Positions 8,311-15,993 are shown, counted from the first letter of the stretch. The stretch is DNA of 64,000 bases from Desulfofundulus australicus DSM 11792 (GCF_900129285.1 NZ_FQUW01000012.1:1-64000); one strand, 5' to 3'. Notes: a model not told the origin generated them from the sequence alone. A program made the numbers and translations.

Positions 8311-9750
8311 TCAATCTCGCAGGCATGCCTCTATAATGTCTGTCACCTGATCGATTTCAAATTTGTCGCCCAGGCCTTCGGTCAATACCGAAGTCGCTAC
8401 CGTTTTCAGCGTCCCGCAGCCGTCCATCTCTTCCCGCGCTATCCTGAAAAGGGAGCGCACGGACAGGACCCTTTCGGAATAGTCTCCGTTGGCCACGCCC
8501 TTAGCCAGCTCCGAGAAAAGGTTGGCCAGCTTCCTGGAAACGGACTCCTTGCAGCCCGTCTCCCGGACGATGAGGTCGGCCAGCTGTTCCGATTCCAGGT
8601 GCGGTACCTGTACCGAGCGGAACCGGTCCTGGAACGCTTCGTTCAGGGGTTTCGTACCCGCATAACCGTAGTTCATACAGCCCACAAGCCGAAAGCTGGA
8701 GGGAGCTTTGACTACCCCGTATCCCGGAACCGACAGCGTTTTCTGCCAGTCCAGCAGGCCGTGCAGGAGGGAGGTCACCTCCGGGATGAGCATGTTTATC
8801 TCGTCCACGATGACCATCTCCCCCTTCTCCACGGCCTGGAGGAGTATCCCCGGCTCGAAACCCACTTTCATCTGGGAACTCCTCAATTTCTGGACAAGGG
8901 GTTCGGCGTCTATTCCGGCAGCTTTACAGGCTGTTCTAAGTTTCGCCTCGGTTACGATGTCTACCCCTTCATCAGCAGGAATGAGAGTCCTGCTCCCCAG
9001 AAGGGCCTCGGCGTTTAAATCAATGCCCCCGAATATCTTGTTCACCGGGAGCATCATTACCGCCGCTAAAGTCTCGGCCATGGTGGATTTCCCGGAACCC
9101 TTCGGCCCTATGAGCAGGGGAGCCTCCCAGGCCGAACCGCCCGGGCCGTACACCAGGGCCGCAACCGCGTTCACAAATTCGCTCCCCGACGGGATGTACC
9201 GGGCCTTTGGAATCCTGGCCTTCTGTTCTTCCGAGAGAGTTTGTTTCTGCCGCTCCCGGAAGTCGAGGACTTTCTTCAACACCCTCACCGGAAGGTTGTA
9301 CCTGGCCAGCCAGGCGTCCTCCGGAGATAGTTCCGGCATGATGTATTCTTTCGCCTCTTCCGTGAGGGTATCTTCTTCGATAAGTTCCAGGAGCTCAAAG
9401 TCTCCCGGTCTGCCTAAAATGCCTTCCGTCAGGTCCTTTACTATGGGAGCCGGAGCAACCTGGTACCTTTCCACGTTGACCGTCATGGGAGGGTGCCCGG
9501 GCATGGCCAGCGATATGGCCCCCAGGTGCCAGCAGGGATAGGGCGTATCACCCTCAAAAGACTTGCATTCGTGATAAATTACGGACGTGCCGCCGGTCTG
9601 CGCGGCGATGATTTGTCTCTTGCCGCCTATATGGGAAAGGTACTCCAGGTAAATCTTCCCGTCCCGTCCCAGGCCGAACCCCCTCAAAAGGGGTTTGTGT
9701 TCCTCGTCCAGGGCCTTGTCGACGTTTTTGGGGTATATTTTCAGAAGCAT
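8311..9750 (-). CDS. MoxR/CobS-type AAA+ ATPase with SWIM-like zinc finger
   Basis: This is a 479-residue AAA+ ATPase. Walker A is GPKGSGKST (215-223), Walker B is VIVDEIN (313-319), sensor 1 is GCMN and an arginine finger lies in QDRFRSV. The N-terminal region has H60-E-C62...C73-W-H75, which looks like a SWIM zinc finger with His replacing the first Cys. MoxR-type ATPases act with VWA-domain adaptors, and such a gene lies directly downstream. The ATG has an AAAGGGGGG site. Finding the pair among primase, nuclease, annealase and SSB genes suggests a role in element DNA processing, but this is inference. Confidence 0.87.
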   Translation of the reverse strand: MLLKIYPKNVDKALDEEHKPLLRGFGLGRDGKIYLEYLSHIGGKRQIIAAQTGGTSVIYHECKSFEGDTPYPCWHLGAISLAMPGHPPMTVNVERYQVAPAPIVKDLTEGILGRPGDFELLELIEEDTLTEEAKEYIMPELSPEDAWLARYNLPVRVLKKVLDFRERQKQTLSEEQKARIPKARYIPSGSEFVNAVAALVYGPGGSAWEAPLLIGPKGSGKSTMAETLAAVMMLPVNKIFGGIDLNAEALLGSRTLIPADEGVDIVTEAKLRTACKAAGIDAEPLVQKLRSSQMKVGFEPGILLQAVEKGEMVIVDEINMLIPEVTSLLHGLLDWQKTLSVPGYGVVKAPSSFRLVGCMNYGYAGTKPLNEAFQDRFRSVQVPHLESEQLADLIVRETGCKESVSRKLANLFSELAKGVANGDYSERVLSVRSLFRIAREEMDGCGTLKTVATSVLTEGLGDKFEIDQVTDIIEACLRD

Positions 9751-9767
9751 GCCGACCCCCCTTTATG

Positions 9768-9797
9768 AAATCCCCGGGGACAGATCCCCGGGGATTT
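9768..9797. terminator. GC-rich hairpin after the 138-residue gene
   Basis: Repeated ATCCCCGGGGA units form a strong stem directly after the stop codon of the upstream gene. The minus-strand T-run is short (ATTTCAT) and the plus-strand one is GATTTT, so its direction is uncertain. Confidence 0.5.
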
Positions 9798-10213
9798 TAG
9801 ATGCGAGAAAAAACCGTTGAGTATCCCAAGGTGTTTAGCTGCATGAAATGCTCATTGGCCATCGCTTCGAAATCCTCCCAGGTACCCCTGGCAACCCCTT
9901 TCGCAATGGCCCCCTTGAAGGCTTCTTCGATACTACCTTTGTTGTTTTTCCAGCCCTTCTCTGACAGAAAAAGCGGAGCACTGTCCTTCCTGGTTGGCAC
10001 ATGTTTTCTTCCGTTAAGTTTTAAACGCATGAACCATTCATTATATTCTTCTACAGGACCATAAAGAGTTTTCTCCGCAACCAGAACATCCCACGTCATA
10101 CCATCTCTGGCGATTGTTTTGGTCCCAATGATTCTAATGGAAAACTCCGGAACCTGCAGTGTAACATGTCCCTCTGAGGCAAGCTGAGTAATTGCACCCT
10201 TTTCCAGAAGCAT
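9797..10213 (-). CDS. Hypothetical protein, 138 residues
   Basis: I start at the ATG at 10213 because a perfect AGGAGG lies 9 bases upstream. The longer frame runs back through a terminator hairpin. The N-terminal half is beta-rich (TLQVPEFSIRIIGTKTIARD) and the C-terminal half helical (GSIEEAFKGAIAKGVARGTW). No Cys cluster or nuclease motif is visible. It sits between the annealing protein and the MoxR gene, so it may be part of the recombination block. I do not recognise the family. Confidence 0.65.
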   Translation of the reverse strand: MLLEKGAITQLASEGHVTLQVPEFSIRIIGTKTIARDGMTWDVLVAEKTLYGPVEEYNEWFMRLKLNGRKHVPTRKDSAPLFLSEKGWKNNKGSIEEAFKGAIAKGVARGTWEDFEAMANEHFMQLNTLGYSTVFSRI

Positions 10214-10248
10214 GTGAATTCGCCTCCTGTTCTGGTCGAGTTTTCGTG

Positions 10249-10283
10249 AAAACAAAGGGGATGGCGTTAAACCATCCCCCTTT
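10249..10283 (-). terminator. Intergenic terminator-like hairpin
   Basis: AAAGGGGATGG (10254-10264) pairs with CCATCCCCCTTT (10272-10283), followed on the minus strand by GTTTTC. It lies just after the annealing-protein stop codon. Confidence 0.8.
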
Positions 10284-10286
10284 CTT

Positions 10287-11420
10287 TTAAGCTGCAGGTT
10301 CAAGAAGTTCCTCGACAACGAGCAATATCTTGTCTTTGTCCTGGACCAGGGTCCCCTTAACCCGAACCTCCGCATCAACGGCCAGGGCCTTTACCGCTTC
10401 CCGGTTGGCCCCGCGGGCAACGAGCAGGACTTCTTCCCCGTTCGCTACGGCCCGCGCCCAGGTGATGGATTCCAGCCCTGATTCGAAAGTCTTCTTCGCC
10501 TCCCGGGGAGGTGACTTGACTATTACGGTAAATTCACCGGGTTCGGGTTCTTGAGCTTTCTTGATGATGGAAACGACAGCTACAATAATCTTATCCCCGC
10601 GCCTCTGCCCCTTGACGTATATATGGTCCTGAGGGCCGAGGGCGTCCAGGTGCTTCCCCCTGGTCACGAGGCTCACCGTCTCTTCGCCAACCAGGGTGAA
10701 CCCCAGCACTTTCTTCCAGCCGTCCTTTTCTTCCGGCGGCTCCAGAACCACCAGTTCGCCTTCGAAGTCTTCTCCCTGCTTCGGTTCGGGTTGTTGTTCA
10801 GGCTTTTGTTCAGGCTGCTGTTCAGGTTCTTGCTCGGGCTGCTGTACAGCCTCTTGATTGGGCTGCTGCTCAGGCTCCGGCCCGGCACTCTCAGTTTCTA
10901 GCCCGGGTTCCGGCCTAAATTCATTCCGCAGTTCCGGAATGGTCTCCAGCTCGGTCTCGTCCGCCCACCCCAGACCTGCGTACGCCAGTACACCCCGCCT
11001 GTACGCTTTGGTCTCCGCGATCATGATCCGGTTCGCCAGGTCTTCGCCCTTCAAACCGGCAATATTAACTGCACCCGTGGCTTCCACCACGCGGCCGTCG
11101 GGACCTGTTATACGCGCGGTGACTGCGTACACCGTGTCCCCTATCTTCTCCCGGCTGATGATCTGCCGGGAAAGCTTGTGCTTCGCGGCAAGCTGGTCGG
11201 CGCAGTCACGCCTGGCGTACAGGATCACCCGGCTGCCGCCTTTCGGCCTTATAAAATCGAACGGCCTCGTCAGCGGGTTCAACCCCAGACTTTCGCATAC
11301 CGCCTGGTAGTATGCGACCGTTTCTTCTGGGGTCATGGAATCGAGTTCGCCCCGAACTACCTTCTTCAGAATTTCCGCCGGAAGGCTGTCGTACAGCGTT
11401 CTTTCGGTTTTTTCAGACAC
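10287..11420 (-). CDS. Phage-type ssDNA-annealing (recombination) protein
   Basis: The start is a GTG at 11420 with AAAGGGGG 9 bases upstream. The first ~190 residues match the phage annealing-protein pattern: LGLNPLTRPFDFI, ILYARRDCADQLA, then AETKAYRRGVLAYAGLGW with DETELETIP. These proteins pair complementary single strands during recombination. A Pro/Gln/Glu repeat linker (many EQQPEQ-like units) follows. The C-terminal ~140 residues contain two OB-fold-like stretches (DHIYVKGQRRGDKIIVAVVS and AEVRVKGTLVQDKDKILLVV). The added OB region is unusual for the family and may help bind single-stranded DNA. SSB is the next gene upstream. Confidence 0.78.
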   Translation of the reverse strand: MSEKTERTLYDSLPAEILKKVVRGELDSMTPEETVAYYQAVCESLGLNPLTRPFDFIRPKGGSRVILYARRDCADQLAAKHKLSRQIISREKIGDTVYAVTARITGPDGRVVEATGAVNIAGLKGEDLANRIMIAETKAYRRGVLAYAGLGWADETELETIPELRNEFRPEPGLETESAGPEPEQQPNQEAVQQPEQEPEQQPEQKPEQQPEPKQGEDFEGELVVLEPPEEKDGWKKVLGFTLVGEETVSLVTRGKHLDALGPQDHIYVKGQRRGDKIIVAVVSIIKKAQEPEPGEFTVIVKSPPREAKKTFESGLESITWARAVANGEEVLLVARGANREAVKALAVDAEVRVKGTLVQDKDKILLVVEELLEPAA

Positions 11421-11442
11421 GGTTTCTTTCCCCCTTTTTTCG

Positions 11443-11489
11443 ATAAAATACAAAAGCCAGTCCCTCTTGTTTGAGAGAAACGGGCTTTT
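11443..11489 (-). terminator. Terminator-like hairpin, downstream of a pair
   Basis: AAAAGCC (11452-11458) and GGCTTTT (11483-11489) close a long stem with one mismatch. The minus-strand tail is GTATTTT. It sits between the ssb hairpin and the annealase ribosome site. Confidence 0.7.
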
Positions 11490-11495
11490 TCGACC

Positions 11496-11534
11496 GGAAA
11501 TACCGGCAGGGCAGCAGAAATGCCGCCCTGCCGG
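11496..11534 (-). terminator. Strong terminator after ssb
   Basis: A 14-position GC-rich stem (11503-11516 with 11521-11534, one mismatch) is followed by TATTTCC on the minus strand. It is the first of two consecutive hairpins between ssb and the annealing-protein gene. Confidence 0.75.
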
Positions 11535-11546
11535 CACTAAAAAATA

Positions 11547-11963
11547 CTAGAACGGAATGTCGTCAAAGTTAACTTCTTCGATAAAATCGTCCTTATCCTC
11601 TTTCCCCTTTCTGGAAGCAGGAGGCGCTTCATCCGGCCACGGCGGTTCTTCAATAGATTTCTTGCCGTTGGGGAGAAAGACCACCCGGGAGGCTACTATT
11701 TCTGCCGCCTTCCTGCGGATCCCTTGACTATCCTCGTAAGTGCGTATCTGCAGCCGGCCCTCTACCGCAGCGGGAGCACCTTTCTTGAGGTACTTAACGC
11801 AGTTCTCCGCCTGCTCCCGCCAGACGATGATATCAATAAAGTCGGCCTCGTCTTTGCTTCTGTCAACGGCCAGGGTGAACCGCGCTACCGGAGTCCCATC
11901 AGACGTCTCCCTGAGCTCGGGGTCTTTTGTCAGGCGCCCAATGCCAATCCATTTTTGATACAT
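11547..11963 (-). CDS. ssb: Single-stranded DNA-binding protein
   Basis: The product is 138 residues. It has an OB fold beginning MYQKWIGIGRLTKDPELRET, with PVARFTLAV and DIIVWREQAENCVKYLKKG as in bacterial SSB. A flexible acidic tail ends in the tip DDIPF, which recruits replication and repair partners. The ATG at 11963 has AAAGGAGG 8 bases upstream. SSB coats single strands during element replication or transfer. Plasmids commonly encode their own copy, and the neighbouring primase and annealase fit this role. Confidence 0.93.
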   Translation of the reverse strand: MYQKWIGIGRLTKDPELRETSDGTPVARFTLAVDRSKDEADFIDIIVWREQAENCVKYLKKGAPAAVEGRLQIRTYEDSQGIRRKAAEIVASRVVFLPNGKKSIEEPPWPDEAPPASRKGKEDKDDFIEEVNFDDIPF

Positions 11964-11987
11964 CAAAATTCCTCCTTTCGAGAATCT

Positions 11988-12019
11988 GAAATTAAAAAAC
12001 CCGCTCCCAAGCGAGCAGG
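11988..12019 (-). terminator. Terminator immediately upstream of ssb
   Basis: CCCGCTC (12000-12006) pairs with GAGCAGG (12013-12019), followed by GTTTTTTAATTTC. The T-run ends about 15 bases before the ssb ribosome-binding site, which leaves no space for a promoter. Confidence 0.85.
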
Positions 12020-12023
12020 TCTT

Positions 12024-12320
12024 CTAGTCCAGCGGCACTGCTTCGTTCCCGTTGCCGCAAATGCGGATTATCCCTGCGTGACCTTCAATATCGGCTCTCA
12101 TCTTCCGGGGTAAGTCCAGCTTTAAATCTTTAAACTTCCCGTTTTCATAGAAGGCTACATCCAACCGGACGTAGCTCTTAAAAGGGTATACTGCAGCATC
12201 AACAATTTCGTTGTAAATCCTGCGTAGTTTTCTTAAGTAGTTTACAGCACGTTTTTCCTGCCCTTTTTGAGTGTAAAGAGCGTAAGAGCGCATCGTGTGT
12301 GTAATGGCGTTAACAGACAT
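12024..12320 (-). CDS. Small basic hypothetical protein
   Basis: The product is 98 residues. It is rich in Arg/Lys and Tyr in the first half (SYALYTQKGQEKRAVNYLRK) and beta-like in the second (VRLDVAFYENGKFKDLKLDL). The ATG has AGGGGGT 8 bases upstream. It lies between the RsfA-like gene and ssb in the replication block. It could be a nucleic-acid-binding accessory factor, but no known motif supports that. Confidence 0.65.
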   Translation of the reverse strand: MSVNAITHTMRSYALYTQKGQEKRAVNYLRKLRRIYNEIVDAAVYPFKSYVRLDVAFYENGKFKDLKLDLPRKMRADIEGHAGIIRICGNGNEAVPLD

Positions 12321-12362
12321 CTCGAGACCCCCTATCCAGTGGTTTTCTAACAGAACCTTCTT

Positions 12363-13760
12363 TTAGTGGACGTGAACTCCCCAGCCCTGAGCAGCGTTTT
12401 CCGATGAAAGAGCCCTGGAAACGGTCTGTTCCCGGAAACGCTGGAGTTCTGCGTTCTTCTTCTGCAGGGCCTCCAGGTAGACCATGCTCAGCCTGCGGAG
12501 CGCCCGGATCTTTTCCTCCTGCTCGGCTATCTTCTGGTACAGGCCCAGCAGATAGCCACACGTCGGGAGAAGTTCCGCCTGCTCCCTGGAGATAACCACG
12601 AAATTTGCAGACCTCATCTTCTCCAGCTCCTGCTTGAGGATGCCGTTCTCGCGCTCCACTGACTCCGCCCGGAGTTCGTACCTTTTAGCCTCCAGCTCCT
12701 TCTCACGCAGCATGGCCCTCCAGACACTGTAAACCGGAGAGTCCATCAGCTCCATGTACGCATCCTCCAATTTCTTTTTGTTTATGCCCTTCTGCCGGGA
12801 TACCCGCTCAAGGAGCCGGTCAATGTCCGAAGGTAGCCGGAGAGGCTCCCCGAACATCCCCTCCACGGCAGCCCGGCACGCAGCTTCCCGCTCTTCCTGT
12901 TCTCTTGCTTGCTCTTCAGCCAGCTTTTCCAGGGATTCTTCCAGGCCGCTTATGGACCGGACTTTAAACTGAACTTCCGGCCCAATGTTCGTAAATTCGC
13001 CGGTTACTATGACCTCACAGCCCGGCTTCACTTTCTCCAACTGCCGCTTCGCGCCTTCCTCTTCAGCTACCAGGATCACCTTTTTATCGTTTATCCTGGC
13101 TTCAGCGTGCACAGCCGAGTACCTGGAGGTGTAATACCTCCACTCTGGATCGGAAGTAATTTTTGCCCAAAATTCTCCTCTGGCGGTAATGGACCCCAGC
13201 GTGCTCAATACCGTGTGATAGTGAGCGCCAGTTTTCTCTGCCACCGCATCTATATCTTCTTTGCTCAGGGGAGCTGATGGAAAACCTTTTTCGGCCATGA
13301 CTTTGTACAGTTCGGTTTGGATATTTGGGGTGGGTTTCTGAGTGAAAGTTTCTTCTTGAGAGGAATTTCTCCGGAGAGAATCTTCTTGTGAGGTCTTTTG
13401 AGGAAGGATATTCTGATAATAATAGTTCTGTACGCCGTTGGGGTTGAGATTATGCTTTTTAGCAAACTCTATAAACCCTTTTCTCTTACTCCCTGTTCTC
13501 TCAATACAGGCGAGCAGCTCTTCCACTTTTTCCTGCGTGTCAAAAAATCTTTTTACAGCAGAGGGTGGTTCGGTATCTACCCGAGGGAGGATCCTGTCCA
13601 GTTCGGGCGTTAATATGTGCTCATAGAAATAGTTCTTAACACTGTGCCAGCTGAGCCCGTGCTTTCCAGCAAATTTTTTCATCCCTCCCCTCCTGGAACC
13701 GGCTTCGCGGATGCAGGAAATCAATTCCGCAACCTTTTCGTCCGTAAAGAAGTCTTTCAC
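12363..13760 (-). CDS. Tandem RsfA-like DNA-binding protein with coiled coil
   Basis: The start is a GTG at 13760 with AAAGGAGGA 4-5 bases upstream. Residues 1-50 and about 70-115 are two copies of one motif: FFTDEKVAELI...FAGKHGLSWHSVKNYFY and FFDTQEKVEELL...FAKKHNLNPNGVQNYYY. This resembles the Myb/SANT-like region of RsfA, a sporulation regulator of Firmicutes. A long middle domain and a C-terminal coiled coil (residues about 330-440, rich in Glu/Lys/Leu) follow. It may bind DNA as a dimer. It could control the element or its host's spore programme; the target is unknown. Confidence 0.7.
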   Translation of the reverse strand: MKDFFTDEKVAELISCIREAGSRRGGMKKFAGKHGLSWHSVKNYFYEHILTPELDRILPRVDTEPPSAVKRFFDTQEKVEELLACIERTGSKRKGFIEFAKKHNLNPNGVQNYYYQNILPQKTSQEDSLRRNSSQEETFTQKPTPNIQTELYKVMAEKGFPSAPLSKEDIDAVAEKTGAHYHTVLSTLGSITARGEFWAKITSDPEWRYYTSRYSAVHAEARINDKKVILVAEEEGAKRQLEKVKPGCEVIVTGEFTNIGPEVQFKVRSISGLEESLEKLAEEQAREQEEREAACRAAVEGMFGEPLRLPSDIDRLLERVSRQKGINKKKLEDAYMELMDSPVYSVWRAMLREKELEAKRYELRAESVERENGILKQELEKMRSANFVVISREQAELLPTCGYLLGLYQKIAEQEEKIRALRRLSMVYLEALQKKNAELQRFREQTVSRALSSENAAQGWGVHVH

Positions 13761-13863
13761 GGCTCCTCCTTTCCACACCTGCCGGCCCACGGCGGCCAGC
13801 AGGTGACCGCCGTTTGTCCCCGGCGATGGGAAAGTGTTTCATTAGGAACATTTAAACGGTTGA

Positions 13864-14229
13864 TTAAACAAACGGCCAGATTACGTGGCGTAAAATGTTC
13901 TTCAGATCATGTTCTGTCAGCTCTCCTAGCTTTTTTATTATGACTGAGGGATGAATTGTAGCATATTTGCCAATTCTGGCTACCGACGGTTTGGGCAGCC
14001 CTGCTTTCGAGTAATATTTTAACGGCACGTCCAGCTCATCCTTTGGAGGTTGCGATGTGAGGGCAACCACTATATAATCCCCACGCAAATAAAAAAACCA
14101 GTCGGCATTTATGATTACCACTGGTCTCTTTTTAAGCGTCGCCTGTTTATTCTGTACAGGCGCCTTAGAAAAATAATTTGTTGGCGGAAAAGGGAGGAGA
14201 ACCACATCCCCCTGTTTATAAGGTGTCAT
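13864..14229 (-). CDS. PemK/MazF-family toxin (endoribonuclease)
   Basis: The product is 121 residues. It shows the PemK pattern: YKQGDVVLLPFPPTNYF at the start, KKRPVVIINAD, VVALTSQPPKDELDVPL, and AGLPKPSVARIGKYATI. Members cut mRNA when their antitoxin is degraded. The start at 14229 overlaps the end of the upstream antitoxin gene by 14 bases, the usual coupled arrangement. It probably stabilises the element by post-segregational killing. Confidence 0.88.
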   Translation of the reverse strand: MTPYKQGDVVLLPFPPTNYFSKAPVQNKQATLKKRPVVIINADWFFYLRGDYIVVALTSQPPKDELDVPLKYYSKAGLPKPSVARIGKYATIHPSVIIKKLGELTEHDLKNILRHVIWPFV

Positions 14230-14392
14230 AAACAGAGTCCTCCTCATTGTCCCAGAAATCAAAGGACGGAGATAATAATGCACCGAATTTTTCGAGCAAA
14301 AAAGTAAAAAGTTTGTTCTTTTCTGTTTCAGGAAGGTTTTCTATCTCCTGGATGATTTCATCTGCGGTCACATCAACCACCCCTGAAACCAT
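14216..14392 (-). CDS. Antitoxin partner of PemK toxin
   Basis: This small acidic protein (58 residues from the ATG at 14392) overlaps the toxin start. Its core, TADEIIQEIENLPETEKNKL, is a helical segment seen in small addiction antitoxins. The acidic tail ending in DSVYDTL could block the toxin's active site. If the TATAAT at 14391-14396 is a real -10 box, translation may begin slightly downstream at a GTG. An upstream in-frame ATG at 14434 has no ribosome site. Confidence 0.65.
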   Translation of the reverse strand: MVSGVVDVTADEIIQEIENLPETEKNKLFTFLLEKFGALLSPSFDFWDNEEDSVYDTL

Positions 14393-14421
14393 TATAGCAC
14401 ACCTGCCTTTCTTTTTGCCAA
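14391..14421 (-). promoter_or_regulatory. Candidate promoter for the toxin-antitoxin pair
   Basis: On the minus strand, TTGGCA (14416-14421) and a perfect TATAAT (14391-14396) are separated by 19 bases. The spacing is longer than ideal. It would let the addiction module be transcribed independently of the long operon. Confidence 0.5.
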
Positions 14422-14446
14422 TTAAAACGCGCATGCACGTGCACTT

Positions 14447-14713
14447 TTAAAATGCTAGAGCCAACTGCCGCTCCTCAACGGCCCGCCGCTGCAGCTCGCA
14501 GTGCAGCTCCAGCAGAGGCGCCGCCACGTGAAGAAGCTCTTTCTCGATTTTCTCCCGATCATCCTGAAGTACGGCTTCCAGCAGGTGCCCCATGTGGGTC
14601 CCCGCTATCATGGCCCATTCCTGCGGCGTCCTTCTGGCGCTCCCATGTGCCAGGCGGTTAATTTCCGCCTGTGTGGAAACATTCTTTAGAAATTGATCCC
14701 GGGTTCTGAACAC
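14447..14713 (-). CDS. Small helical protein, MazG-like in feel
   Basis: This is an 88-residue, all-helical protein. The stretch TPQEWAMIAGTHMGHLLEAV followed by EKELLHVAAPLLELHCEL recalls the helices of MazG/phosphoribosyl-ATP pyrophosphohydrolase folds, but no full ExxE-ExxD metal site is evident. The GTG at 14713 has AAAAGGAGG 7 bases upstream, directly after a terminator hairpin. Nucleotide clean-up is a guess. Confidence 0.6.
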   Translation of the reverse strand: MFRTRDQFLKNVSTQAEINRLAHGSARRTPQEWAMIAGTHMGHLLEAVLQDDREKIEKELLHVAAPLLELHCELQRRAVEERQLALAF

Positions 14714-14728
14714 TGCAACCGCCTCCTT

Positions 14729-14760
14729 TTAAAAAACAAACTCCGTTATACCAACGGAGC
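14729..14760 (-). terminator. Terminator-like hairpin upstream of the 88-residue gene
   Basis: CTCCGTT (14741-14747) pairs with AACGGAG (14753-14759), followed by TTTGTTTTTT. The T-run touches the AAAAGGAGG ribosome site of the next gene. Confidence 0.8.
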
Positions 14761-14782
14761 TTTTGGACTTCGATTTACTCGG

Positions 14783-15076
14783 CTATTTGGAGTGTACAAT
14801 CAGGTTGTAGAAAAAACTCATTACCCCGACCATAACCGCAACCTGACCAACCCAGAACAAGAACATCCACTTGATCAAATCGGCCTTTGTCTCGGCTATC
14901 TGTTTCTCCAGGTCGGCCCTGGTTTCAGTTATGCGACGTTCAATTTTCTCTGCAGATGTTTCGGTAAAATGTTCTCTTGCATTTTTTATCGAGGCGTTGA
15001 TAATATCCACCAGTTCCTTCGCACCGTCGTCGCCCAGCTTCTGCCGCAAAATTTCCGGCAAAAGGACAATGTTCAT
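14783..15076 (-). CDS. Coiled-coil protein with C-terminal membrane anchor
   Basis: The product is 97 residues from the ATG at 15076. The N-terminus (MNIVLLPEILRQKLGDDGAK) leads into a coiled coil (IERRITETRADLEKQIAETK) and a terminal membrane helix (LIKWMFLFWVGQVAVMVGVM). This matches small coiled-coil membrane proteins of the DUF1640/CCDC90-like type found across bacteria, whose function is unknown. It would be anchored with its coiled coil in the cytoplasm. Confidence 0.75.
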   Translation of the reverse strand: MNIVLLPEILRQKLGDDGAKELVDIINASIKNAREHFTETSAEKIERRITETRADLEKQIAETKADLIKWMFLFWVGQVAVMVGVMSFFYNLIVHSK

Positions 15077-15116
15077 ATGCACCACCCGCCTTTCACCCCC
15101 ATTTTAGCAGAATTTT

Positions 15117-15161
15117 GAAATTAAAAAAAGCCTTACTGTCCCCTAAAAAAGACAATAAGGC
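15117..15161 (-). terminator. Strong terminator between two operon genes
   Basis: GCCTTACTGTC (15130-15140) pairs with GACAATAAGGC (15151-15161), an 11-position stem with one mismatch, followed by TTTTTTTAATTTC on the minus strand. It shares the TTTTAATTTC tail with the hairpins at 2566 and 11988. Confidence 0.9.
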
Positions 15162-15169
15162 CTTTCACC

Positions 15170-15300
15170 TACACGTATTGAAAATAACCTTCCTCAGCCT
15201 CTTAAGAGAAGCTGCATACCGTGCCTTTTACAAGACACATTCCTCCGGCGCCTTTAAAGCACCGGCAACCATACGATAACTTAAGAAGATTCTACCACAA
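15170..15300 (-). other. Structured intergenic leader with recurrent CCGG hairpin
   Basis: No convincing gene is present. On the minus strand a 7-bp stem, CCGGTGC...GCGCCGG (about 15245-15265), is followed by a second hairpin (CAGCTTCTC...GAGGCTG) and then the terminator at 15117-15161. The first hairpin resembles the one near 3484-3505. Short peptides encoded here have no convincing ribosome site. Confidence 0.45.
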
Positions 15301-15321
15301 CCATGACCGGAGTGCAATAGC

Positions 15322-15981
15322 TCACTTGAAAATATTTGCCTCGTCAGGTCTGCAATCTTCGTCGTAAAATGCATACCTCAGCGGCTTTTCCAGCAGGTCC
15401 CCGTCCGTCGTCACCCTGAAAGGTACAGGCAAATCAAGCTCCACAAGCTCTTCCGCTATCACCAGCAGGCGCGGGAACCCCCTCAAATACCCGTAGAGAA
15501 AAGCAGGGTCTTCACCGCGCCGTACGACCAGTACGGGAAATATCTTCCCCCGGATGTTTATCACCCCCGTTAACGGAGGCGGCAACAAAGATGCCCCGCA
15601 CGGAAAGTGCTCCCGGATCCTCACGTACAGCTGCGCAAAGGCCAGCTGTTTTAAAACCGTGTTTACATCTTTCTGAGGACTTAAACTGTAAACGTTTAAT
15701 TTGTATTCGCCCTCAAGCCTGGAAAAGGTAATAAACCCCCCAAACGCAAGCTTCTTCAGCTTCTCCCGACCCTTTCGCGACCACAAACCCTCCACCTGAA
15801 ACCCCGCAACCGAACCGCAGGATTTTATTATATTCAGCAAAACTACCTCCCTGGGCGTCGGAGTCGATATTTCCCGTACCTTCTTTGTCCGCTGGATTAT
15901 CCTGTAATTGTTAAGCGCGGAAAAGGGAGATATTTTTAACTTTGATAATACCGGATTCTCAACGGCTGTTCCCATGCACAT
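15322..15981 (-). CDS. Probable winged-helix protein, replication-relaxation-like
   Basis: The product is 219 residues from the ATG at 15981, behind a GGGGGG tract. Residues about 45-105 look like a winged helix (TPREVVLLNIIKSCGSVAGF, then REKLKKLAFGGFITFSRLEG). This resembles the N-terminus of the replication-relaxation-type protein at 19138-20028. The C-terminal half is beta/alpha without catalytic motifs. A strong promoter and attenuator-like leader precede it. It may regulate transfer or replication, but it is not confidently assigned. Confidence 0.6.
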   Translation of the reverse strand: MCMGTAVENPVLSKLKISPFSALNNYRIIQRTKKVREISTPTPREVVLLNIIKSCGSVAGFQVEGLWSRKGREKLKKLAFGGFITFSRLEGEYKLNVYSLSPQKDVNTVLKQLAFAQLYVRIREHFPCGASLLPPPLTGVINIRGKIFPVLVVRRGEDPAFLYGYLRGFPRLLVIAEELVELDLPVPFRVTTDGDLLEKPLRYAFYDEDCRPDEANIFK

Positions 15982-15993
15982 TAAAATCACCCC

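Noticed and set aside
14416-14434. Longer antitoxin start at the ATG at 14434
   Set aside because: No ribosome site precedes it and the sequence overlaps the candidate promoter; a start near 14392 is more likely.
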